Assembly (NCBI RefSeq): GCF_015706575.1 | Contig: NW_024037062.1 | Span: 5,142,811-5,206,810 of the forward strand | From: Patiria miniata | Taxonomy: Eukaryota; Echinodermata; Asteroidea; Valvatida; Asterinidae | Direction of reading: 5' to 3' | DNA: 64,000 bases | Shown here: positions 37,901 through 49,900 of the stretch, piece by piece | Layout of the letters: each line of letters opens with the position of its first letter | How positions within the stretch are numbered: the first letter of the stretch is position 1 | The notes under the pieces: generated by a model | The model's input: the letters and a program-made list of their open reading frames with translations, nothing else | The model's database searches: none | What the model was told of the DNA's origin: nothing | Translations under genes and position numbers: made by a program

Positions 37901-40900
37901 TCATGGAAAATAGGAAAGCTTGGGATTTTCACCGGGAAATTTCTTGTTTAAATCATGGGACACATTTTATTCATGCTCTAATTTTTTTCCTTTGGGAACT
38001 AACTTGGAGTTGTTGAAGCCAACAGACTGTCTGATCTCTGATCCTGCTTTTTGACCTTTGATGCTTTGACCTGATATTGATTTATGAGCATTTTTTATAA
38101 AGTAAAACTACAAGAAATATTGCCTAAAATCTTGTCCTTATCTTTACAGTGCTTGCCATAACAATGGCACTTGTATGGACAGCATCAATGACTTTACCTG
38201 TGTCTGTCCGGATGGTTTCACTGGTGCCCATTGTGAGGAAGTGGTCAATTATTGCCACAGCAGCCCATGCCAACACCAAGGGGTATGCCAGAATGACCCA
38301 CCGGCTGCCTATAAGTGCATGTGCTCACCAGGATTTGTTGGTCATGACTGTGAGGACAACTTTAATGAATGCTCTTCCTATCCATGCATAAATGCACTTT
38401 CCTGCGTAGATGGTGTCAACAGCTACACATGTGTCTGCAGTGAAGGATATACTGGCCCCAACTGCGAGGAGGAAGTTGATGAATGTGTCAGCGGACCGTG
38501 TGAGAATCATGGGACGTGCCTGGACTTGGTGGCTGGGTACAGGTGCATGTGTGTTGCCGGGTATACTGGGGTTACCTGTGAGCAAGACATAGATGATTGT
38601 GCGGCTGTTTCATGTCACAACGGGCTGTGTGTGGATGAAGTTAATGGCTTTCAGTGCTTTTGTCTACCGGGTTGGACAGGTAACTTCTACACAATTCCTC
38701 ATAGCTTTTTTAATGCTGAGGAAATAGCTTCTTTTTTTATTTTATCTAAAGTTGGGCCAATTTCATGGCTAGGGTTCTACAAACTAACAGTGTAAGCTAA
38801 CTAAAGCAGACAAAACATTTGCATATTTCGTTGATGAGCAAGAAATATTGGCTTGTATATTTGCATAAAAACTGGTTATCAGGCTAAAAACCTTATTATG
38901 TAAATTACTTGGGAGTGGTTCCAATCTTAGAATGTAATTTTTGTGAGGAAATCATGTTTTGCTGAGCAGCTCATTACAATTTGGTCACTAATTTTCCACC
39001 ATGCTCCGATACTCCGATTATATATTTATTGGTAGATATTGTAGCCACTGTTGTATTTTGTTGACAACTACTCTTTTCCTACACTTGACAACTGGTGCTT
39101 TGTAATTTTGATTTTCAGGTCAGCTTTGTGATGAGGATATAGATGAGTGTGACTCAGCTCCCTGCCTACACAGCAGTGAGTGTCAGGATCAGCTCAATGC
39201 CTATATCTGTCAATGCTCACCAGGCTACAATGGTACCAACTGTGAAGAAGAAGTCAATGAATGTGTCAATGTTCAGTGTCAGCATGGAGGCACTTGCATG
39301 GATAAGGTGGGTCTGCTTGGGTGTTAGTTGATTGTATACAAAAGTGTGACACTGGTGGTCCTTGGGTATTGGCTGATTTAGACTACCTCCTGATGAGGAA
39401 GTCAATACAAGGGATCATTCATTTTGTACTATTTTCCTGAAATTAGCCACGTTGTAGTTGTGTCAATGGCGTAAATCTGTGTCGTAAATCTATGTTGAGG
39501 ACTCGGAGGATGACACGTGAAGATTTTGTTTCGTTTTTTCGTAAGAGTGTGCCTGAAAATGTAGGTAAGAAACTAAGGGAATTTAATGTTTAAAAAGAAT
39601 TAGGGTGTAATTTTTGGGGGGTTTTCTTTTCTTTTTTTTTGATGGGGGGGGGGGGGGGGACAGCAATCACACAATCCGTTCATAGTAATTGGCCCCCAAT
39701 ATGGATAGCAATATAACATAGAGTTCTTGTACAAAACAGTGTCAGAATTTTGTAAGTTTTTCTACTTTTTAAAAAGTTTTTGACCAAAAAGGTATTTGGG
39801 AACGTCTGGTTGAAACCAGGTAGGGGCCTGGTCGCCGATAATGACCCTTGCAATCACATTATTGCCAACCAGGCCCATACCCGGTTTGAAATCAGATGTT
39901 TAAAAGTGTCCTACCACACTATAATTCCCTTAATTATGAATTCCAATCATACATAATATACAGGGTAAGTAACAAGAAATGAAACCCAAATGGCAGGACC
40001 AATTCTTGAATGAAGTTTTGCCTGTGGCACTTTCAAAATCTAGGATATGAAAGCCCAAATAATGAGCTTTCTTTTACAGGGCGTCCTGAAAACAATGGTG
40101 CATGTAATCCCCTCCATTTTTGCTAATTTACAACCAAAATTTTCTGTGGATGTTTACACCATCTTCAAGGTAATAGATTTAGCTTGAGAATATTGTTTGT
40201 TTCATTGAGATTGCTTTTGTAAATCCAAAGATATGTTTGAATAACGGCAAAGCCAAGAAACCCATTTTGTGCCACTTTCTGTGAAGCAGTTAAAATCAGT
40301 ATAGTCCTAGTCTAAAACCAAATCACTTTACTGTTAGTGATTTTAACATTTTTAAGGAGAGTGTGCAATATTTATTTATATTTAATTGAACTCTTTCATT
40401 GAAGTTTTAAAGAAGTGAACCTGTCTGTACTATTAAATTGTTTCATCATAAGAACAAAACCCTATATTGTCGTGTGAACGGAATGTTTGTCTCACACCCA
40501 TAGGGATAATCTTATCAAAAGAATGTCTGATCTTTGAAGCACTCGCTTCCTAAAAGTGGCACAGAATGGGTTTTTTTTTTGGTTTTGCGGTTATTCAGCA
40601 TATCTCTGGATTTACAAAAGCAATCTTAATTAAACAAACAGTATTCTCAAGCTGAATCTGTAACCTTGAAGATCATGTAAACATTTGCAGTAAATTCCGG
40701 TTGTAAATTGGTGAAAATGGCGGGTTTACATGCACCATTATTACATTTTCTTGTCCATTTTATGTCTACAAGTATATAAAAAGAAGTCAATATGAACATT
40801 TGAATGATTTACTCACTAGGTTGCCGCTTTTGATTGCGCTTGCCTCTATGGCTATAGAGGGCGCTATTGTGAGGAGGAAATCAACGAGTGTTTATCCAAC

Positions 40901-43900
40901 CCATGTCAAAACGGAGCCATCTGCCTTGATGAAGTTGCCGCTTTCTCCTGTGATTGTGTAACTGGTAGGTTCCAGTTTAGCAACCAGCTAAGGTTGAGTA
41001 TCATGTGCCTGCAGTGCACTCACAACCCAATTACAGCTGAATGTGCACAAACCAGTAGTATCTGTAGGTGCTGGAAGCTTAGGACAACGTCAAAGGCACT
41101 GAAGTGTTTGGTCCCTTTCTCTTTTTTCACTGTTGACTTCGAGACAGAGTCCATTGAAGGTCTTTTACAGTCACCTACAGACTAAGGGTTGTTCTTAAGT
41201 ACCATTTCTGGTTCTCATAAATGCCATCTACAGCTCCTGCATGTGCCCCTTCATGTTAGTTTAGACATCTTTGTTTTGTAGCTCAATGAAATTGGCCGTT
41301 GGTCAAAGTGAAGACTTGTGTTGTGTAAGGCTTATTCCTTGGCACAAAGACAAATATTAGACATTGCATTGCATAGCCATGTAGTTCTGATTTTTATTGA
41401 ACTGTCTGCTTTGTCTACAGGTTTCACTGGTCCCCTGTGTGATGTGGAAGTGAGAAGTGACCCGTGCACCAGTGCCCCTTGCAGTAACGGAGCTTCCTGC
41501 GTAACCGAAGGCAACAGTTTCTTTTGTACCTGTGTAGATGGATACAGGTGAGCTTAGAACACATCAGCCACTGTCTCTTGATTGGCCGATTTTTACTATT
41601 TTACCTGGACTACCCACAGCGGCATTGTTCTGAAAAGTACTGTATCCATAGCAACTGAGTTTTTATAAATTAATTGGCAGCATTTGTACAACCATGTGAC
41701 CCTTACATTTATATATCAGTACAGTTGATGCGATGTGATGTAGTGACATAAAATGAAAATCTAAAATGTTATTTTTTAAACACGTCCCACCTTGATGTGA
41801 TTGAAGATCATGGCAGGATCCCCATAAGACAGACTATATTACTGGTTGAATAAACTGAAATGGAATTAGATAGGAATCTTAAACAAGTGATACATTTTTT
41901 GACATAAAAATAAATCCAAATAATTATGCAAATGTGTGTGTTTTTGTTCAACAGTGGGGAACTATGTGATGTGAACGTTGATGAATGCATGAGTCAGCCA
42001 TGTGAACATCATGCATTGTGCATAGATGACCTCAGTGCTTACCAGTGTGCTTGCCTACCAGGATACGTTGGCGTTCATTGCGAAAATGGTAACATTCATT
42101 CACTTAAATGCACAGTTATAATGGGAATTAGCAATGACCTTTAAAGGCTTTGAATAGCATTTCTTCAAAATTATTTCTTCAAAGTGAAATGAGAAAAACG
42201 TCTTGATTAACTTACCAAGTATTATGGCTCTTTTTCTTTCTTACTATTGATAGAATTATCAACGGATTTTGACCTGGTATTCTCCAACAACACTGCATCA
42301 GACATCATCCAAGTCACCGGCGTGACCTCTGCTGGACTGTCTGAACTGTCCCTTACCCTGTGGTTTAGATCATCGGCCTGCACGGATGACATCATCATGG
42401 CAAAGTTATCCACTGCAACGACCAATGTCCTTGAGATCAGAAATCCATGCAGCCTGCTGCTGTTGCTTCTTGGGTGAGTTACAATGGGTAGTCTGACATT
42501 TCAAAAACAAATTCTCCTGTAACTTCATTCTCTCGCTAAAGCGTGACATACCTTTTTGTAAAGGCTTTGTATTTTAGCTAATTAAAGAAAAAGAACTACA
42601 AAGTTGAGAAAAGTTATTGACTGGAGTGGGGTTTGAACCTGCAACCTCGAGATTGCCTTTCCAGTGCTCTACCATGTGAGCTATCCAGCCGTATATGTTG
42701 GCGGTTCCCCATTTTGTCAATGAGTTTGTTCAAGGATCACTATTCAGAAGCCATAGACCCGTATATGCCATGTAGCCAAGGATAACACCTTAATTCACGA
42801 TGCTAGCAACAGTAGCCATGTTGGGAACCCGGGAAATAGCAAACGGGCCTTGAGGATCATTCAAGAGGATTCGCTGCTCTTTTATTCATTTTCAAATAAA
42901 CCACAATGGGAAACTGATCAGGTGCATTATAATAATTTTTTTCAATGTTGAACAAAGAAAATGAATGGAGCAGTGTAATGGCATATAATGAAACGTACAT
43001 CACATTTTATTGCATAAGTTACACATATTATGATGCATTTCACAAAAGTTACACCTTGCGTTAGGTGTTGATAAATGGATGATGTTACTGTCTAGTTATG
43101 ATGGTTTTAACACCCATCGTTGCTCAAATTAAGATTGATACCAGCTGTATATTTCAGGTTCATGAAATTCTTCAACATTCAGCAACAATTCAGTAACACA
43201 AAGGCTCCTTTGCACCCCTTTTCCCCAGCCTTCACTTGTCTCGTCTGAGTAAGCCATGATATGTCCTCTTCCATTCCTGCAGATAGACATTTCATCAATG
43301 CCATTGATGTAAAGAACATTGCCATTCCTCCCTATGTTTTTATTCAAGCCGCAATGTTGGTGTGGGGAGCCGGAGAGATTTCTGCGAGGGACGTTGGCAC
43401 AACATCATGCTGGTCTTGAAACACCCGACTAATCTAGAGTGGAAGCTGTACATTGACCAGTCATTGGCAGCAGAGGGCACTGTCTCAACCCCCACAGGAA
43501 GTTTTCCAAGTGGCTTGTCATTAACCATTGGCCCTTCGGGTGAGATTTCTATGGAGTTTTGGAAAACAAAACTGTACTGCAAGGAAAATATTGAGCAGCT
43601 GATATATTACAGATGAGATATGTGAAATCCTTTTGGGCTGCTTGAAAATTGCAAGGAAAGTGATCACTAATGTAAAGTTGTGAAGTCACGACTAGTAGTT
43701 GCACCTAACATTTTGCAAAGTCCAACACACTTGAGTTGTGGACATTTTGTAGTGTCTATTTATTTATGATATGAAATAAAGGTGTGCATGATGAAGTTAG
43801 CAATTATTGTTTTCAATGTTGAATATGAGTCTTTTTTGTAATGATTAATTGAAATCTTGCTTCATTGAGGTTTTGATGACTGCAGTACTTGGGAGGAGGA

Positions 43901-46900
43901 TATTGAGTTTTTAGATGCACAGTGAAATGTTTAAATAATTCCTAATATTTCCCACACTATATAGTTTCTTCAGCTTCCGAACTCTACCATATTGTATACT
44001 TGTAGAATCAGAACAAACCTCATCGCCAACACTTTAAAATTATCAATTTTGTATTTATGCTTATATGGTGCACACTACAGCAAAAGTTTTTAACTTGGGA
44101 TTCTAGGATACCTATAAACGAAGGTGTGCTGCAAGTAAATTGTGTTGCAAGTCTAGTAGTTCCTGATGACTTTTGTTTGCATCAAGATTTGAACATGTAT
44201 CAGAATTTGACCAACTACAGATGTTGTTTTCAGACTCTGAGACTGGTCCTGGTGATTGTCAGTTGGAGCTGAGTGGCCTGAACATATGGCAGGAGGCCCT
44301 AAGTGAGGTGGAGGTGACAGATGTTGCTGCCTACTGCGTACCGATCACACCTGGCAATGTGTTTGCATGGGGACAAATGATGGCGCTTCCTGGGGCTGGA
44401 ATCACACACACATTGAGGGCGCCATCAATGTGCGATGGTAGGTAGAAACCATTTCCCTCCACAAAAGTGGGAGAAAGTTTAACACATTTTGAGGACATTG
44501 ATTTGTTGGACATTGATTTGTAGGAACATTTATCCTTAAGATATTGTTTTGTGGGAGCTTTTTTACATTGAATAATTTTTGCAAACATTAAATTCACTTC
44601 CATTGTTGCTGTCCTCGCTTGGTGATCATAAGGGTCAAATGCAATTGTATTTTGCACATGACTGTTTTCAGCTGATTTAGCTTTTGCTTAGTTTAAATTA
44701 TGTCAACTCTAACAAACTGTCCTCGTTTTTCTGTCACTCAAGATTATAATGAATGTTCCAGCACCCCTTGTGAATATGGCGGGTTGTGTGAGGACCGGCT
44801 TGATACCTTCTTCTGCCATTGTACTGAGGGTAGGCTAGGAGACAGGTGCCAGACCATGCTTGATTTATGCCTGCTGAACCCCTGCCTTAATAATGGCATG
44901 TGTCAGAGTGACTTGTTTGGGTTCAGGTGCCAGTGCCCTGTGGGATACACCGGCAGGGTGTGCGCAAACCAGATTGGTAAGTCCTCCTTGGGCCACGTCC
45001 CAAGTATAGAGCACTGTCAATACGGTGTGTTGAGAGTATCACAACTATAAAAGCTTGTGAATATGTGCAGTGCAAGAAAATAGACCTGCATATGTAACAT
45101 TCCACTCCAGGACTTTTTAGAGCTTCACAAATAATGTACATCTCAAGGACCATCTGTTATGAAGTGTCTATTTCTATACAATCTTTCTACAGTCTTGCCA
45201 CTATGTGCTGCTTATTTGATCCACATGACTTGCTTCTCTGATGCTAAAGATTGACTAAAACTCAGTCGTAAATATATCCAGGATATTTACATGAATCACG
45301 CTTATCCTTGGGTGTAATGTTCATAGGAACCACCCAGAAATACCCAACATCCAACAATGGGCAGTGACCAGTTGTCAGCCCACATAAAGACAAGAAAAGT
45401 TTCACTGCTTAGAAGAGCTTTTAAGACTTTGAAAGTAACCAGAATAAAAAATTGTTTAAATGACAAAATTGCCTATAAAAATGATGGTGTTGCATTAAAA
45501 GGAGGAAGTTAAGTAAAAAGATGAAGATAGTGAAAATAATTTCCCAGCTTAAATTGTTCATTTCCACAGTGCAATGCGAGTTCACTAGGTGGGGACTGTT
45601 TTCATCAATATAGTATATATCTTCGCAGTGTTTAAAGTAGTAAACCACGAGAGGATTTTTTGTTAATTTCACAGTTGATGGCCAGTGGAGTGTATGGATG
45701 TCTTGGTCCCCATGTTCAAAGACATGCGGGACTGGCAGTCAGCTCCGATTTAGGTCATGTGACAACCCGGAGCCCCAGAATGGAGGGGCACAATGTCTGG
45801 GGGCATTCTACCAGTCAGAGGAGTGTAACACAGACAGATGCCCCAGTAAGTCATGAGTAGTATGTTTGTAATCCACTCTGGTGAAAAACATGTCATGAAT
45901 GGATATTGTGTTCACAAACTTCAGCACTTCTGGCATTTCCTGGTTTTACTTAGTCGTTAACAAATCAGGAAACTTAATTTTAAAAATGAAACAAGACCTC
46001 AAACTTTACTTGTAACTAATCACAAGTAGGGATCTATTTTTCATTTTCTTTTTGATAATTTACCCCACGAACCAATTTCAGAATTGTCATCAATTTCTGG
46101 CAAACCACATATAACTGAACAATTTTCATCCTTAGCCTGTCCAGTTCTGCGGAGTCCGCTGCGTGGCTTCATTGATTGCAATGAAACCGACGATGGGGAA
46201 TTTTCGTGTCATATCTGGTGCCGGGACAGCTATGTTTTCAGTACACCACCACGGACCGAGTACCGGTGTGGTCCCAGTACTGACTACCTGTGGGACCACA
46301 ATCCTGAGAACAGCCGCTCAGTTCGACTGCCAAGCTGCAGCTGTAGGTCTTTTTGTGTCTTTTCGCATGTAGACAAGTACTTTCCAAAATCCATCCCAAA
46401 CACCAGTCAGAAATATCAGACAATCGGTTTTAAACATAATGACAAAATTGAAAAATGTTCCCTGATAATCTACGGGTTTTTTATGCGTCTTTAAATTGAT
46501 CAGACAATATTAGAATGGCCAAATTGCCATTAAGAGTTAATTTGCATTTTCTTGTTGCCGGGTAACACAACACCCTGTACGACTCACAAGTGAGTCTGTA
46601 GGATCACTTGTTGCAGCACAGAGTCACTCTCATTATTGTCATTGCTATCCATACTTGTCACTTTCCTTTTTATCACATGGCAGTATTGGTTCCCCGCGTT
46701 GCCATTGCTGCCAACATCACCGTGACATATCCTGATCTGCACTGCGGCTCACTGAGTGATCAGCGTGACATCTACGATGGGGCTTCTGCTACCCTGCACA
46801 ATTCCACGCAGGGGGCCTCAGGATGCCTGGCACTAAACACCTGTGCTGCTAACATCACCGTGAGTATATCCATTAACCCAGCAGGCATTTGTGCTTGGGA

Positions 46901-49900
46901 TCGTCCTTCATCCTCAGACATCCTGCACTGCATAGGATACCAATGACACATTCTACACACTGCCATCAGACAGAACAGGGGTTTAGTTAAGTGTTTATTA
47001 ATAGAAGATTCTGGAAACTGATTAAATTCTCTTTACCATACCAAGACCACATCCCGACCATTGAAGGAGTGTGATGCTGTTGTATTGGTCTAAATGGAAT
47101 ATTCAAAGACAGTAGCCATTTTTTCCAAGTTGAAAAAAAGCAATTACTGGCAAAATGTCTTACCCTGAAACACATGCACTATATATATGTAGGACCTTTT
47201 CAACAAAGTTACCAGCTAAGGACCACACATTTTCACAGAGCAGGCCATAAACAAAATGTGCGTGGCCACCAACATGAGATTTACACGTAGGAGAGTTAAT
47301 GAGTGAAAGATTTTACAAAAGTTGACTTGATGTTTCGAATCGTGTGCTTTGCTTTTTCTTCAGGAGAAACTTTCCTCCGTTTTATTATGCAAGCCTTGTT
47401 TTTCTAACCTTGTTCCAGGTCTCCAATTGTGACACACAAGATCACCGCACCACCAGGGCTACCGTGCGGAAGAGAAGCTCACCATCCCCAGTCAAAGTGA
47501 CTATTTTGTTCACCATGGCTGACCATACTTCAGTTGGCCATAGTGGTGTTCCTGACAGTAAGTGGCTATTCAGCCTTGCTTTGCACATTGCTCCCCTTCA
47601 AATTTTTGGATCAAGTTTAAAGAGTTGGGTTTTGGTTTTATTTAAAATCAAACATGAATTAGGAAAGTTGAATAGATTTCAAAATCAAGAATATTTTGCT
47701 GCCCCCTGTTTTGTGAAAAGGGCTGGTTTTTAATAGATGAATAGTATCACCACACATTAACAATCATTTATTCATGGGGAAGTGTCCAACATAATTGGCA
47801 GTGAATAGCACAGACAGGTTCTGTTCATAGTTTTCCATTAATCCTTTTGACCTTTTCTTCCCCTATGTCTTATGTAGATAGTTCAGTATTAACAGAAATG
47901 GATATCAGATCCACCCTTGATGAAGTGACAGAACTCATGCAGCAGGGGCAGTTTGGCATCATGTACCATGGAGAAGTGTCACAGCCTGACATTGAGACTA
48001 TTGCTGAAGATGGTTGGGATGTCTGTCCACAAGGGAGTGTGGAAAGTGAACAAGAGGGGCTGTGTGGTGAGTACAACATTTCACCAGCCTTGTGTGCATT
48101 GTATATGATACTAGTCTGGGACAGTGCACTTAATGTTTCTGAAGCTTGGACTAGTTCACTATTTATTCACTAGCATAATTAGTGCATTGTACGTCATTTT
48201 TGTTTTGTGCTTTTCCTCTTTTGTTCGCTTGAATTTCTGCAGTTCAGTGCAGCCAAGGTTTAATCTGGGAATGGGATGCCTTCCAGCTTGACTACGTCTG
48301 CAAACCATGCCCTGTCAACACCTACAAAGTTGAACAGAAGAACGTCTGCACAGACTGTCCACATGGAATGGTGACAAGTGGTCCTGGAGCTACCAACATC
48401 AGCCAGTGCTTTGGTATGCATTCCTTTGTTGTCAGGGCTTAGAAGTCCTGGAAATGGTTATCCATGCTTAGGAGTCTTGTTGCACTTATACTGGACTGCT
48501 AGCCTGTGCTGTTCTCATAATTGTGCATAAACACTTACTCACATTCAGACTCACTCAGTGTAACCAATTACAATCTGAGTGTTCAAGTACTCAAGCTTGC
48601 ACCACTGTTCATACCCAAATACTAGTTTCTGTGCTCATTCTCATACCCAGGTCATATTCTGTTTGTCAAAATGTACAGCCTAAGGAAAGAAGTAGTCACA
48701 CACATTTTGACTCATACTCCAGAAGAGTTTTACTGTTCTATACTTATACACTCGTACTCATCAGAACCCAAAGGGTTACAATCGCGCTTGATGTGTACTA
48801 TTGGCAAAGTACTCACCTGTTGATTTGTTGTAGCATTGAGTAGTGATGGCCTGTTCATGTTACTGTGTTTCATACCCCCCCTTCTTGTGTAACTGTTAAG
48901 TATACAATCAATGATTTATTTGAATTTGTTTGATTCAAAACTTTATCTTGATTGTAGATGTTTTGTACACAAGTTCTGACCCGGTCGCTCTTGAGAAGCT
49001 TACTCTATAAAATGTGTTAATAACTTTTTAAAGACTTCAACACTTAGTCTAAATTGTCATATTTTTTTTTCATTTTTCTCCTAAATTGAACTGACCTGAA
49101 CGGTAACATTGCCTCAACAGCTATTGGATTTTTGGTAAATGGACGCAACTTCTGTTTTAGATTGAGAATTAAACATGTGCCCCACTCATTTCATTTATAT
49201 ACTAGCCTTTTGTATCAGAATGCAGCAACCTTTGGAAGTCTAAACTGTCAGATGGTGTATACTGCTTTGAATAATTCTGTATGTATATTTTCATTTGCAT
49301 TTCCTTACACAGAGACACAGATTGGCAAGGATCCTGATACTGAGACAGTGAATTTCGAAGTGGTTGCCATTTCCATGGCCTGTGTTGGGCTCATTCTGAT
49401 CATTGCCACTGTTGGACTGGTTGTCTGTAAGCTGAAGTGAGTTGAAATATGCAGGATACCATCATTGCTTGAAACAAGTGTAGTAGTTTTACCAATAATG
49501 GCTTCACTTGATATGGCATGGTGGGGTATATGGTGAACTGGCTCAGTTCTAAACCCACGCCCAAATGTAAAGCACTGTTTGCACTCATTGCTACTAATAA
49601 ATCTGTCCATTTTGCTGAGACCATAAGCAATAAACACAACAAAGAGCATGCTTAATTTCAAAGGCACAATTTACTTTAATATATGACAAACAGTAAATGA
49701 TCTCCATGTGTACACAAGTGTTAGCAGATCATCCCTGCTTTGATGATTTTCTTGCACAATAAGTCAGTTCGGTATTCCAACTGCTTGTGTGCACATCAAG
49801 ATGTGACAATTTTTCTTTTGGTATAAACATTTCATTGTATCCGTGCAAAAGCATAACGGGGTACCAGCAAAATTGAAGAGATTGTCGTGTTCTGAAGTAA

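Larger units (their letters stand above)
39307..40819 (+). other. Intron 31 (1.5 kb), two fold-back elements
   Basis: It contains a hairpin element (39801-39900), a long inverted repeat (40093-40739), and poly-G near 39643. Positions 39358-39395 look related to the 76-bp tandem unit of intron 26. Confidence 0.75.

Noticed and set aside
42600-42705. Functional tRNA gene on the minus strand
   Set aside because: Same reason: boxes without a cloverleaf acceptor stem.
43120-43340. Extra pentraxin exon or minus-strand gene between exons 35 and 36
   Set aside because: Exons 35 and 36 join in phase 2 and give a normal domain length, and the minus-strand frame has no known domain.
49437-49440. TGA after exon 45 as the true stop of the gene
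   Set aside because: It overlaps a good donor (gtgagt) and exons 46-47 join in phase to give a typical basic tail.
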